From Clostridiaceae bacterium (GTDB lineage Bacteria > Bacillota > Clostridia > TANB77 > CAG-508), in contig JAETPW010000009.1 of assembly GCA_021771025.1 (NCBI GenBank), positions 1 to 64,000 of the forward strand: 64,000 bases of DNA, given 5' to 3'. The notes beneath the pieces were generated by a model. The model searched no databases, had not been told where the DNA came from, and was given only the letters and a program-made list of their open reading frames with translations. Positions 45,489 to 54,469 of the stretch are shown in pieces. The position numbers and the translations under genes were made by a program. Numbering within the stretch: the first letter of the stretch is position 1; the number at the start of each line of letters is the position of its first letter.

Positions 45489-45792
45489 TGCTAATTCCCT
45501 TTCTTTTCTTTAGTATCAACTTTTTTTGGATAATTATTCTTTTTTCTCTCCTTATATGGATAATAACGGATTCATTATAGCATACGTTTTTTTGAAAAAA
45601 CAGGAAGTGTTATCCACACCAATTTCTTAATCTTACTAATTATTCCATTTTTTCCCTTTGGTTTTTGTTAGCAAATTTTTTTCTACCTTTTTGGAGTTAA
45701 TTGATCACTTTTTTTTCTCCTTTGCATATCATAAAGTAGTCTACATATTTACGGGCTTTTTGAATACTATTAAAAGAAAGAGGTGATTGATA
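45489..45792. other. divergent intergenic region, GLUG gene and small-gene pair
   Basis: Holds the GLUG promoter on the minus strand. Upstream of the plus-strand pair, GCATATC, 13 bases, CATATTTA (45726-45753) resembles a mother-cell sigma-E type promoter; this is weak. Confidence 0.35.
45574..45579 (-). promoter_or_regulatory. extended -10 promoter of the GLUG-repeat gene
   Basis: TGCTATAAT on the minus strand is an extended -10 (TG-n-TATAAT); no good -35 is present, which fits this class. It lies about 85 bases before the start. Confidence 0.5.
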
Positions 45793-46308
45793 ATGAATAC
45801 AAATAATATGAATCTTGATGAAAATACGATGAATAATATTAAAAATATGGTGGATAATGGAAATTTGAATGATGCTATTTCACAAATTTCCCCTGAAATG
45901 ATTCAGAATTTTTCTAAGATGTTCAATCAAAGTCAAGGGGGTACACCAACGGGAAATACCAATACTAGTAACACTAGTAATACTAATAGCGTACAAGAAA
46001 ATAGGCAAAACGCAGAAACTTCTTCCTCTTCGAATCAAGCTACTGCTAATAACCCTTTAGGTAATTTTGATTTTAGTAAATTAGATATGAGTTCTATCAT
46101 GAAAATGTCTTCTGCTTTTGGTGGAGGAGGAAATAAGAATGATCCAAGGGGTAATTTATTAAGTGCATTGAAACCTTATTTAAGAGAGGGTAAAAAAGAT
46201 AAAGTGGATCAATACGTGAATTTGCTAAATATGACTAAAATTGCCGATATGATGAAAAATAATCCCATGAATCAAACGAATAATAACAAGGAGCCTAATC
46301 ATGATTAA
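45793..46308 (+). CDS. Asn/Ser-rich protein of unknown function (gene 1 of pair)
   Basis: A 171-residue protein I do not recognise. It has a short helical N-terminal part (residues 1-50), a low-complexity Asn/Thr/Ser stretch (about 50-95), a Gly-rich turn (FGGGGNKNDP) and a C-terminal helical segment, LLSALKPYLREGKKDKVDQY, with the character of a small helical domain. No signal peptide. The frame opens two codons earlier at TTG, but AGAGGTG is seven bases before the ATG at 45793. It overlaps the next gene by eight bases, so the two are coupled. Pairs of this kind in spore-forming Clostridia may be sporulation-related, but there is no direct proof here. Confidence 0.7.
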   Translation: MNTNNMNLDENTMNNIKNMVDNGNLNDAISQISPEMIQNFSKMFNQSQGGTPTGNTNTSNTSNTNSVQENRQNAETSSSSNQATANNPLGNFDFSKLDMSSIMKMSSAFGGGGNKNDPRGNLLSALKPYLREGKKDKVDQYVNLLNMTKIADMMKNNPMNQTNNNKEPNHD

Positions 46309-46846
46309 CCCATTTCGCTTTTCTTATTACCGTCCTATGTCCTCACGTTATTATCCACCATCTTCGCCTTATTATGGTTATCCAAATCACTATGGTAATG
46401 TGGGTCAAGTAAATTCTTCTGCTAAGTCTTACCCTCAAACTTATCCCAATCGTTATCCGGGAAATCGAGATCCTTATTTTAATGAGCCCTCTACACAAAA
46501 TGGAGAACAAGATTCTTATTCTTCACCAGAAAAAAGTCGTACTTCTAGTCATGCTAGTTGTTCTACGACTTCTTCAAGTGCTAAGGATTCTACTAATTCT
46601 GAAGAAGAGGAAAAGGAAAATCGTTCTTTTATCGATTCTTTTTTCTCTTTTCTTCCTACTTCTATTGGCCCTCTTTCGTTTCATCCAGAAGCTTTAACTG
46701 ATCATAATAGACCTATTTTCGAGCTGATGGGAATTGAACTTTTTTTAGACGATATTATTATTGTCTGTTTACTGATCTTTTTGTATCAAGAAGAAGTAGA
46801 AGATCAAATGCTTTATTTAGCACTAGTTATGCTACTCTTTTCTTAG
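46301..46846 (+). CDS. Tyr/Pro/Ser-rich protein with C-terminal membrane hairpin (gene 2 of pair)
   Basis: A 181-residue protein I cannot name. The first 60 residues are rich in Tyr, Pro, Asn and Ser (for example YYPPSSPYYGYPNHYG), the middle is Ser/Glu-rich, and the last 50 residues have two hydrophobic stretches around a conserved-looking core, LFLDDIIIVCLLIFLYQEE, then MLYLALVMLLFS. This tail occurs in short clostridial proteins of unknown function. AAGGAG lies seven bases before the ATG, inside the upstream gene. It ends 12 bases from the convergent minC stop codon. Confidence 0.7.
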   Translation: MINPFRFSYYRPMSSRYYPPSSPYYGYPNHYGNVGQVNSSAKSYPQTYPNRYPGNRDPYFNEPSTQNGEQDSYSSPEKSRTSSHASCSTTSSSAKDSTNSEEEEKENRSFIDSFFSFLPTSIGPLSFHPEALTDHNRPIFELMGIELFLDDIIIVCLLIFLYQEEVEDQMLYLALVMLLFS

Positions 46847-46858
46847 GATAGAGCAATG

Positions 46859-47476
46859 TTAGACTAGTTCAATTTCTATTTTTCCGTCTTGCACACTAAC
46901 ATATGCTCTTTTGTGCATTGGTTCTTCTTCTCTGTCTATTTCTTTAACAATATCAGCTATACGAATTTGTACAGCATCTAATAGGCCAGCAGCGATGATG
47001 GCTTGTCTATTTCCTTTGGCTCCTGCATGGGCTAGTCCACGTAATGATCCTAATACGATGATATTGTCTGATGCCATGACTTCTGCTCCTGAGTTGACAT
47101 CTCCTAAAATAACGATACTTCCTTCTGTTTCTAGTTTTTGCCCTGAACGTAAAGATCCACGGTGAAATTTGGTTTCTGATATGGCAATTTCTTGGTCGAA
47201 ACTTCTTTTTATACTGGAAAGACCTAAGCTTTTTGGCATATCAAATTCGACTTCTACATCAATTTTACTTTTAATCATTTCTTGTATTTGGTCTATTTCT
47301 TTGTTTTTTAGTACTTTTCCCATGACTCTAATGGGCGTTTTTTCATTTTGGTACAACTTTTTTAATTCTGGCAATTTTCGTTTTAAACTTTCAATGATTT
47401 CTACCTGCGTTCCATTTTCTGCTATTTTGATCACAATTTGATCTTTTTTTAAGTGAATATTTATGGCGTTTTTCAA
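46859..47476 (-). CDS. minC: Septum site-determining protein MinC
   Basis: A 205-residue MinC of normal length. The N-terminal domain (about 1-95) is followed by the beta-helix C-domain with HRGSLRSGQ, GSIVILGDVNSGAEV and NIIVLGSLRGLAHAGAKGN. MinC inhibits FtsZ polymerisation and is normally recruited to the membrane by MinD. In many Clostridia minC-minD-minE follow mrdA; here minC is the last gene and no minD or minE follows, since the next gene is convergent. It starts 137 bases after mrdA, with a GC-rich repeat between. The ATG is preceded by GTAGGATG. Confidence 0.92.
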   Translation of the reverse strand: MKNAINIHLKKDQIVIKIAENGTQVEIIESLKRKLPELKKLYQNEKTPIRVMGKVLKNKEIDQIQEMIKSKIDVEVEFDMPKSLGLSSIKRSFDQEIAISETKFHRGSLRSGQKLETEGSIVILGDVNSGAEVMASDNIIVLGSLRGLAHAGAKGNRQAIIAAGLLDAVQIRIADIVKEIDREEEPMHKRAYVSVQDGKIEIELV

Positions 47477-47577
47477 TTTTACATCCTACCTTGTTTTGCG
47501 TATTTAGGTTTTTATGTGGTTATACCTATAAACCTTAACAAGTTTTTTATTTCTTCTAATAACGGTTAAATTATTTT

Positions 47578-47632
47578 AACCCTGTCCCTAAATTGGGCAA
47601 TTTTACCAAATTTTACCCCGTCCCCAATATGG
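47578..47632 (-). repeat. GC-rich 3'-end repeat overlapping the end of mrdA
   Basis: Minus strand: CATATTGGGGACGGGGTAAA, then CCCAATTTAGGGACAGGGTT. The first block supplies the last five codons and the stop codon of mrdA (ILGTG, TAA). Confidence 0.88.
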
Positions 47633-49730
47633 ATTCGGTGTATGGAATAGCTGTTACGTCTTCGGTTACGTTTTGCATGTTCATACCGAAGTATTCTGCC
47701 ATGATGTCTCTTACGGCTTCTGCGGTATAGTATCCGTGCCCTCCGTTTTCTACCATGACGACTACGGCTATTTCTGGGTTGTCGAATGGGGCAAATCCAG
47801 CAAACCAGGCGTTTACTTTGTTGTTTGGTGCTTCGGCTGATCCTGTTTTTCCACCTACTTCGATGTTGAAGTTTCTGAAGATACTTCTTGCTGTTCCTCC
47901 GTCGTCTTGGGTTACTGATCGCATTCCTTCTAGGATGGCGGTTAGGTTTTCTGGTTTGATGTTGATGTCTTGGGTGGTGTCTTCTCCTAGGTTTAGTTTG
48001 GCTTTGACGAATTGATCTATATCACTTCTGGATGCTTCTGTTCCGTCTGCGTTTCGGATGGTTTTGATGATACTTACGTCGATTTTCTTTCCTCCATTGG
48101 CTACCATACTGATGTATTTGGCCATTTGCAGTGGACTGAATTCGCTGTCTCCTTGCCCTATGGCTGCATTTAGGGTGTCTCCTGGGTTCCAACCTGGACT
48201 GTCGCTATGGATTTTTGCTTTGCTTTCTTTGCTGGCTAGGACTCCTTCTGTTTCTCCTTGTAGTTCTATTCCTGTTTTGGTTCCAAATCCAAAGGATTTG
48301 GCATATTGGGATAAGGTGTCTATTCCCATACGATCTGCTGTTTCGTAGAAGAAGTAGTTACAGGATTTTTCGATGGCTCCTGATACGTTTAACCATCCAT
48401 GTCCACGGTGATAGTCAGTATAATACCAACATTTTTTGGGTGAGTCAGGGTATTTATTGTATACCCCTGTATCGTTGATCTGTGTTCTGGTATCGATTAC
48501 TCCAGATTCTAGTCCTGCTACTGCAGTAACCATTTTAAAGATGGATCCCGGTGAGTAGGAGTTTTGGATGGCTTTGTTGACTAGTGGTTTGGCTTCATTG
48601 TTGATATAATTGTTCCAGTTTTCTGTACTGATCCCACCAACAAAATCAGCTGGGTTATAGGTAGGAACATTAGCCATGGCAAGAACTTCTCCTGTTTTGA
48701 CGTTCATGACTACACAACTTCCTGCTTTAGCATCGTAGACTTTACCAAACCCTCCTGTTCGTATTTTTTCTATGTTAGCAGCTAAAGCATCTTCGGCTAC
48801 CTTTTGTAAGTTAGCGTCTATGGTAAGGACGATGTCTGATCCTGAAATTGCCTCCTTAGCTATGTATTCTGCTGTGATTGTTCCGTCTACTGCCATGTCA
48901 ATTTGTTTGGTTCCATTTCTTCCTTTGAGATATTCTTCAAATACACTTTCTATTCCGGTTTTTCCAATAATGTCGTTTTGCGAATAGTTATCCTTTCTGG
49001 TCTCATATTCTTTATCACTGATTTTAGAGGCATAGCCTAAAATATGAGCAGCTAATGTTCCTTTTTCGTATTTTCTGACAGGTTCTACAGTTATATTGAT
49101 TCCTGGAAATTGATCACCATTTTCTGAAAATTCAGCTACTGCTTCTCGAGGAATGTCTTCGGCAATGGTTAAAGCTTTTGTACTACTATAACCCTGACGA
49201 ATAATTTCATAACGAATTACCATTATTTTTCGAGCTTCAACTGGATCTGTCTCTTGTATTTTATACTTTTCCTTTATTTTGTTAAAAGCTTCTTCTGGCG
49301 TAATATCTGATGAAAAGTTGTTAGACTTTTTCCAACTTTCTAATGTTTCCCCTTCTAATGTAAAACGATATGGATCAAGTTGTATGGGAAAATTGTCTTG
49401 GTATTTTACTTGGTACTTTTCTAATACGTGAACAATATTTAAAATAGAATGATTTAATGTTTCTGTATCGACTTTACTTTTATATAACTCTAAGGTAAAC
49501 TTCATGTCAGAACTAACTAATACATTTCCTGTTTTATCTAATATAGATCCTCTAGCAGCTTCTAATACACCTTCTCGCGTAAGTCTAGTATTAGATTGTT
49601 CACGATATTCAGCTCCATGAACAATTTGTAGATTAAATAATTGCACGATTAATATGATTCCAACAATATACGTAAAAATCGTCATTACATTATAGCGAAA
49701 ATTCATTTTTACGGGATGAGGTCTTGCCAA
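47613..49730 (-). CDS. mrdA: Penicillin-binding protein 2 (elongasome transpeptidase)
   Basis: A 705-residue class B penicillin-binding protein. It has one N-terminal span (about 14-33), a PBP dimerisation region, and transpeptidase motifs SPGSIFK (SxxK, about 393-399), SCN (SxN) and GKTGS (about 627). PBP2 cross-links peptidoglycan during elongation with the MreBCD complex, whose genes lie just upstream. The start is TTG at 49730 with AGAAGGTG five bases upstream; the alternative ATG at codon 9 lacks a site. The last residues ILGTG and the stop codon come from a genomic repeat, so the natural end was probably altered by repeat insertion. Confidence 0.94.
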   Translation of the reverse strand: MARPHPVKMNFRYNVMTIFTYIVGIILIVQLFNLQIVHGAEYREQSNTRLTREGVLEAARGSILDKTGNVLVSSDMKFTLELYKSKVDTETLNHSILNIVHVLEKYQVKYQDNFPIQLDPYRFTLEGETLESWKKSNNFSSDITPEEAFNKIKEKYKIQETDPVEARKIMVIRYEIIRQGYSSTKALTIAEDIPREAVAEFSENGDQFPGINITVEPVRKYEKGTLAAHILGYASKISDKEYETRKDNYSQNDIIGKTGIESVFEEYLKGRNGTKQIDMAVDGTITAEYIAKEAISGSDIVLTIDANLQKVAEDALAANIEKIRTGGFGKVYDAKAGSCVVMNVKTGEVLAMANVPTYNPADFVGGISTENWNNYINNEAKPLVNKAIQNSYSPGSIFKMVTAVAGLESGVIDTRTQINDTGVYNKYPDSPKKCWYYTDYHRGHGWLNVSGAIEKSCNYFFYETADRMGIDTLSQYAKSFGFGTKTGIELQGETEGVLASKESKAKIHSDSPGWNPGDTLNAAIGQGDSEFSPLQMAKYISMVANGGKKIDVSIIKTIRNADGTEASRSDIDQFVKAKLNLGEDTTQDINIKPENLTAILEGMRSVTQDDGGTARSIFRNFNIEVGGKTGSAEAPNNKVNAWFAGFAPFDNPEIAVVVMVENGGHGYYTAEAVRDIMAEYFGMNMQNVTEDVTAIPYTESILGTG

Positions 49731-49805
49731 AATTTCACCTTCTTTTCTTGTTTCTTTTAATGAGAGCCAGATAGTCTAGAATGGTCCAACCCTTCCGGAG
49801 CATTC

Positions 49806-50339
49806 CTAAAAGTATCTGGTTAGTATTTGATTTCCTTTGCATTGATTCTCTATGTAATAGCCAAATCGTTGCATAAGTGGATAAAGGATAATGGTTAGTA
49901 ATAAATTAAAAATTACTTCTAATCCTAGTATTTTTATGAATGGAAGAATTTCGATGTTGATTCCTTGTATGGCATAGTTTAATAGATAGACAATGACTTC
50001 TAGCAATATGGTACTCCCCATGACCATGAGCATCATGGTCATACGACTGTCTTTGGAGAAGTTACGATCAAATATAGTGGCTAAAAAGCCAATTAGTCCT
50101 AACGTTCCTGCATATATTCCTATTTTGCTACCAAATAAGACGTCTAATATGGCTCCCATAACAATGCCGTATACGGCCCCCATTGTTTTGCTTCCAAATA
50201 ACCCGACAAATAGGATAAAGATAATAAATATATTTGGTGCTATTCCTGCAATGGTAAACCAACTGAAAAAATTGGCTTGCAGAAAATAGCAAAGATAAGC
50301 TAGTCCTATTAACATTAAATGGATTACCCCTTTTTTCAC
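49806..50339 (-). CDS. mreD: Rod shape-determining protein MreD
   Basis: A 177-residue polytopic protein with about five hydrophobic spans, the normal MreD size and layout, lying between mreC and mrdA. MreD is a membrane component of the elongasome. The frame is open from a GTG at 50348 that overlaps the AAGGAGG site; the GTG at 50339, eight bases after that site, is the better start and gives MKKGVIHLMLIGLAY. Confidence 0.88.
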   Translation of the reverse strand: MKKGVIHLMLIGLAYLCYFLQANFFSWFTIAGIAPNIFIIFILFVGLFGSKTMGAVYGIVMGAILDVLFGSKIGIYAGTLGLIGFLATIFDRNFSKDSRMTMMLMVMGSTILLEVIVYLLNYAIQGINIEILPFIKILGLEVIFNLLLTIILYPLMQRFGYYIENQCKGNQILTRYF

Positions 50340-50376
50340 TTGATTCACCTCCTTTTGCCCTTAATAGGCTGTTTCG

Positions 50377-51192
50377 TTATTGATTGGTTACTACTAATAC
50401 GGTGTTTAGTTTGTTAAAATCAACTGATGCTTCTACTATGGCATAGCGGTCAACGATATTTTTGGTTGATTCTACTTTTTTTACGGTGCCGATATGGATT
50501 CCTTTTGGATATATTCCTCCTAACCCTGAAGTTTCTATGCTGTCTCCTTGGATAATATTGGCATCTGTTGGAATATACATGGCTTTTAGTTCTGATGTTC
50601 CTTCTAGTGTTCCTTTACAGACAATACTGTCTTTGGTTGTACTCATCATACTGCTTACTGAACTTGCTGTGTCAATTATGGTCTGCACTTTGGCTGTGCT
50701 GTCAGTTACTGATACGACATGACCAACTAGCCCTTGGTCTGCAATTACGGTCATGTTTTCTTTGATTCCGTCTTTTTTTCCTACATTGATGATGATGGTT
50801 TTGGAATAGTTGCTGATGTCTTTACCTATGATGTAGGCTGGCATAGTTTTGTATTCTCCGTATTTTTCGGTTAAATTTAAGTATTCCTTTAAGGTTTCGT
50901 TTTCTGATTTAATATTTTCTAGTTCTCGTAGAGATTGTTCTAACTGACTGTTTTTTTCTTTGAGTTCTTTGTTTTCATTTTGTAAGTTATTAATGTCGGT
51001 AAAAAAGGTATGGTTTCCACTGACTTTATTTTTTAGGTAGGTTAACCCATTCTGAACAGGCATAACCAATTTGCTGGCTACGTTTTCAAAAAAGGAACTA
51101 TTTTTTTCTCCATTGGTGAAGATGACAATGATAATTAATACGATAATAGTAATGATAATTCCTAAGATTCCTGTTTTATGGTTTCGATACAT
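50377..51192 (-). CDS. mreC: Rod shape-determining protein MreC
   Basis: A 271-residue protein: a short basic N-terminus, one span (about 8-28), a coiled coil (about 60-100, NLQNENKELKEKNSQLEQS) and the beta-rich MreC domain containing GLVGHV. MreC links MreB inside the cell to PBP2 outside. The frame is open to 51222, but AGGAGG lies seven bases before the ATG at 51192. It starts 11 bases after mreB. Confidence 0.93.
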   Translation of the reverse strand: MYRNHKTGILGIIITIIVLIIIVIFTNGEKNSSFFENVASKLVMPVQNGLTYLKNKVSGNHTFFTDINNLQNENKELKEKNSQLEQSLRELENIKSENETLKEYLNLTEKYGEYKTMPAYIIGKDISNYSKTIIINVGKKDGIKENMTVIADQGLVGHVVSVTDSTAKVQTIIDTASSVSSMMSTTKDSIVCKGTLEGTSELKAMYIPTDANIIQGDSIETSGLGGIYPKGIHIGTVKKVESTKNIVDRYAIVEASVDFNKLNTVLVVTNQ

Positions 51193-51202
51193 TTTTTTCC
51201 TC

Positions 51203-52234
51203 CTATTTTCTTTTTCGGGCATTTAGTAATACCGATTTTAGGCGTTCTAAGTCTTCTAATGTCTTTCCGGTTCCTTTTACTACACAGTCTAGTGGTTCTT
51301 CAGCAATATAAACTGGCATTCCTGTTTCTATGCTTAATAGTTTGTCTAAGTTTTTGATGAGTGCTCCCCCTCCTGCTAAAACAATTCCTTTTTCCATGAT
51401 ATCTGAGGCTAGTTCTGGTGGGGTTTTTTCTAAAGTAGATTTGACAATGTCTACTATTTTTTCGATGGATTCTCTGATTGCTTCTTCTACTTGTACAGAG
51501 GTAATGGTTACTGTTCGTGGTAATCCATCGGTTAGGTCTCTTCCTCTGACTTCCATTGACATTTCTGTCATAAGTGGCATAGCACATCCTATTTGCATTT
51601 TGATTTGCTCTGCCGTAGTTTCTCCTATGGCTAAATTCATTTCTCTTTTGATGTAACTGACAATGTCTTCGTCTAGTTCATCTCCTGCTATACGTAACGA
51701 ATGACTGACAACGATTCCTCCTAAAGAGATAACAGCAACTTCAGTTGTTCCTCCCCCGATGTCTACGATGATGTTTCCACTTGGTTCAGCTACGTCTAAG
51801 GATGCCCCTATGGCTGCTCCCATTGGTTCTTCAATTAAATATACCTCTTTTGCTCCTGCTTGCAAGACTGATTCTTCTACTGCTCTTTCTTCTACTTCAG
51901 TGATTCCTGATGGTACACCAACTACTACTCTTGGTCTTCCAATCGTATATCGTTTTCCTACTTTTTCGATTAAATTTTTGAGCATAAGTTGTGTCGCGGT
52001 AAAGTCGGCGATAACTCCATCTTTTAATGGTCTTACCGCTTTTATTTGCTCTGGCGTTCTGCCTAACATTTCTTTAGCTTCTGTTCCTGTTGCCATGATA
52101 TTTCCTGTTTTACGATCGATAGCAACTACTGATGGTTCTTTTAAGATGATACCTTTTCCTTTTAAGGTAACTAAAATATTGGCAGTTCCTAAGTCAATGC
52201 CTATGTCTTTTGATCCAAAGGTAAATATACTCAT
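51203..52234 (-). CDS. mreB: Rod shape-determining actin-like protein MreB
   Basis: A 343-residue actin-family ATPase with phosphate-binding IGIDLGTANILV near the N-terminus, IVDIGGGTTEVAV and GIVLAGGGALIKNL. It forms membrane-bound filaments that guide cell wall elongation. The frame extends to 52264, but MSIFTFGSKDIGIDLGTAN is the family's normal start, with AAAGGAAAAG upstream, so the ATG at 52234 is chosen. It starts 19 bases after radC in the same unit. Confidence 0.96.
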   Translation of the reverse strand: MSIFTFGSKDIGIDLGTANILVTLKGKGIILKEPSVVAIDRKTGNIMATGTEAKEMLGRTPEQIKAVRPLKDGVIADFTATQLMLKNLIEKVGKRYTIGRPRVVVGVPSGITEVEERAVEESVLQAGAKEVYLIEEPMGAAIGASLDVAEPSGNIIVDIGGGTTEVAVISLGGIVVSHSLRIAGDELDEDIVSYIKREMNLAIGETTAEQIKMQIGCAMPLMTEMSMEVRGRDLTDGLPRTVTITSVQVEEAIRESIEKIVDIVKSTLEKTPPELASDIMEKGIVLAGGGALIKNLDKLLSIETGMPVYIAEEPLDCVVKGTGKTLEDLERLKSVLLNARKRK

Positions 52235-52253
52235 TTTCTCACTTTTCCTTTCT

Positions 52254-53135
52254 CTAGTTAACATCCTTCTGGTTTTTCCCGTTAACGGTTTGATGACTTG
52301 TCCATGTTTGGATTTTGGACTTTTTCGTGTTCTTCTGGGAAACTTTTTTGGGGCAAATTATTTTTTTGACTTCTTCTTGAGCCTTTAATTTTACTTTATT
52401 TTCTTCTCCTTTTTGCTGTTTGTGGTCATCTCGCAATTGTTGAATTTTAGTACGCAAATAATCGTATACACTGATATAGCTTTGCCCAGCAATGATTAAA
52501 TGATCTAGCAAGTCTATATTAAGCAATTTAGCAGCATTAAATAGTTCATCTGAAAATTTAATGTCTTGCGTACTTGGTTTGGCTATCCCTGAAGGATGGT
52601 TATGAACAAGAATTAGTCTACTTGCTCTTACGCCAATGGCATGAGCCATAATTTCTTTTATACTAATGTTAACATAGCTTGTTCCTCCAATGGCCAAGTC
52701 ATCTATTTCCAGAACTTGATTTTGGGAGTTTAAAAAATAAACTCTTCCTATTTCTCTTTTTTCTTTCCTGAATTCTGGTATACAAATACGTGCAATATCT
52801 TTTGGATGCTCGATTTTCCAGTTTTTATAATTAGAGGGTTTAACCATACGAAGCCCTAATTCACAGATAGCCTTTAATTGAATCGCTTTTACTGTACCAA
52901 TGCCTTTAATTTCTTGTAAATCGGCTAAACTTAGTTCTTGTAAAAAACTAAGGCTATCATCTTCTGGTAAGTGATTTAAGGTTAAAATACGTTGGGCAAT
53001 TTGTACAGAAGTTTCTTGTTTAGTTCCTGTTTTGATGATAATGGCTAATAATTCTGCATTTGATAGTGATTTTGCCCCATAGAGTTCTAATTTTTCATAG
53101 GGCCTTTCTGCTTTTGGTAATTCTTTCATTTTCAT
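52254..53135 (-). CDS. radC: RadC family JAMM-domain protein with basic C-terminal extension
   Basis: A 293-residue RadC protein. Residues 1-228 match the family: MKELPKAERPYEKL at the start, helix-hairpin-helix IKGIGTVKA and the JAMM metal motif HNHPSG with H178, H180 and D191. Family proteins are about 225 residues; here about 65 extra Lys/Gln/Asn-rich residues follow (KQQKGEENKVKLKAQEEVKK, SQKNTKKSKIQ). Despite the name, the cellular role of RadC is not established. The start is ATG at 53135 with AAAGGA 11 bases upstream; a TTG two codons earlier is also possible. It stands before mreB, a common order in Firmicutes. Confidence 0.92.
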   Translation of the reverse strand: MKMKELPKAERPYEKLELYGAKSLSNAELLAIIIKTGTKQETSVQIAQRILTLNHLPEDDSLSFLQELSLADLQEIKGIGTVKAIQLKAICELGLRMVKPSNYKNWKIEHPKDIARICIPEFRKEKREIGRVYFLNSQNQVLEIDDLAIGGTSYVNISIKEIMAHAIGVRASRLILVHNHPSGIAKPSTQDIKFSDELFNAAKLLNIDLLDHLIIAGQSYISVYDYLRTKIQQLRDDHKQQKGEENKVKLKAQEEVKKIICPKKVSQKNTKKSKIQTWTSHQTVNGKNQKDVN

Positions 53136-53183
53136 TGACAAATCAATCCTTTCTTGTTTTGATTTGTCTCTATCGAAGTTTTT

Positions 53184-53441
53184 CTATACTTTCTTATAGA
53201 TGAATATGGCAAGTATCATACCTATGATACTTGATACATTGATTTTAAACATCATTCCAAAGGTAAGTTTTAGTACACTTAAATCCAAAATGATAGGTGG
53301 ATCAATACCAAATTGTTGCTCATAAGAAAGCCACCATAACCATGGTACACTAGAAGCTAGTTTTCCAATTAGTCCCCCGACTACTAATCCCGCCAATATA
53401 AATAAAATAAACACCCATATATTTTTATCTCTTGTCGCCAT
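53184..53441 (-). CDS. DUF4321 family small membrane protein
   Basis: An 85-residue protein with a span at about 9-30 and a second at about 61-80 (INVSSIIGMILAIFIY), and the PPIILDLSVLKLTFGMMFKI core of DUF4321. Proteins of this family are often found next to radC/mreB in Clostridia; function unknown. AGGAGG lies before the ATG. First gene of the shape/division unit. Confidence 0.82.
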   Translation of the reverse strand: MATRDKNIWVFILFILAGLVVGGLIGKLASSVPWLWWLSYEQQFGIDPPIILDLSVLKLTFGMMFKINVSSIIGMILAIFIYKKV

Positions 53442-53502
53442 TTTTTTCCTCCTATTTTTTCTCTTGTAACTTACGGATAGTTAATTTTTCATCACTAGAC
53501 GT

Positions 53503-53531
53503 ATTATATCTTGTAATCCCAAATTTTTCAA
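53503..53531 (-). promoter_or_regulatory. sigma-A type promoter of the DUF4321-radC-mreBCD-mrdA unit
   Basis: TTGAAA-17-TATAAT on the minus strand, about 60 bases before the first gene. Gaps in the unit are 11-76 bases up to mrdA. Confidence 0.75.
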
Positions 53532-53687
53532 GTAAATTGGTGGATTTTGCTTTACTTTTTTTTGTGAATTGTGATATAGTAATAGAATTCTAAGAAAAGT
53601 GAAAATTGATTACCATATTTTGTGTCTTTCCATATAATAAGATTAGTAGTATAATTAATTTAAGAGGAATAAGGAGGATGGTACTTA

Positions 53688-54332
53688 ATGAAAATTGAAA
53701 AATTGACGGAGAATAAAATACGTATTATTTTGAAACAAGAAGATTTGAAGGATAAAGAAATGGATTTACATACCATCATGACAAAAACAGCGGAATCTCA
53801 AGGTCTGTTTTTGGAAATACTAAAGCAAGCCCAAAAAGAGGTTGGTTTTACGACAGATGGATGCCGCTTATTAATTGAGGCTTATTCTTCACCAGATGAT
53901 ATTTTCGTTTTTACGATTACTAAGTTTTCTGATCGCTCTAATGATGATGTTTCTAGCAATCATTTACTTTCTAAAAAGTTGAAGGTAAAACGCAAACACG
54001 TGGATATTAACGCCCCTGTCTCTATTTATCGTTTTGAGGATTTCGAGGCTTTTTGTGGTTTTTGCCATTTTTTGAAGGCAAACCCACATATTTCTTTGCG
54101 TGGTTTGATTGGGTGTTCGCGTTTGTATCATTATCAGGAGGCTTATTATTTGGCTTTGAGTGAGATTAAGGTAGAACATAGATGTTTGGATCAGTTTTAT
54201 ACTTCGCTGTCTGAGTTTGGAAAATTGGTATCCAATTCAGGGAATTTTGAGTGTAAACTGATTGAACACGGGAAAATCGTGATTAAGAAAAATGCTCTTT
54301 CGACTGGGATCAGGTATTTTTCTAATTTTTGA
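53688..54332 (+). CDS. mecA: MecA-type ClpC adaptor protein
   Basis: A 214-residue protein with the MecA layout: N-terminal MKIEKLTENKIRIILKQEDL (substrate-binding domain, about 1-90), an acidic/Ser linker, and a C-terminal domain (about 110-214) with the IYRFEDFEAFCGFCHFL motif for ClpC binding. MecA brings specific proteins to ClpCP for degradation. AAGGAGG lies nine bases before the ATG. Single gene, ended by a strong terminator. Confidence 0.9.
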   Translation: MKIEKLTENKIRIILKQEDLKDKEMDLHTIMTKTAESQGLFLEILKQAQKEVGFTTDGCRLLIEAYSSPDDIFVFTITKFSDRSNDDVSSNHLLSKKLKVKRKHVDINAPVSIYRFEDFEAFCGFCHFLKANPHISLRGLIGCSRLYHYQEAYYLALSEIKVEHRCLDQFYTSLSEFGKLVSNSGNFECKLIEHGKIVIKKNALSTGIRYFSNF

Positions 54333-54342
54333 GAGGAAGAGA

Positions 54343-54370
54343 GTTGTATCGGGTTTGATACAACTTTTTT
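54343..54370 (+). terminator. intrinsic terminator of mecA
   Basis: GTTGTATC pairs with GATACAAC around a six-base loop, followed by TTTTTT. Confidence 0.9.
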
Positions 54371-54469
54371 GATTGTGTAACGAAAACAGCGAAGCATTAG
54401 AGGCAGCTAAAGCTTCGCCATTGATAAATAAAAACTTAAATTATAGTGAAACATTATCCATAATATGTT

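Noticed and set aside
51759..52388. 209-codon open frame on the plus strand opposite mreB and radC.
   Set aside because: Antisense shadow of well-supported genes, no ribosome site and no recognisable protein character.
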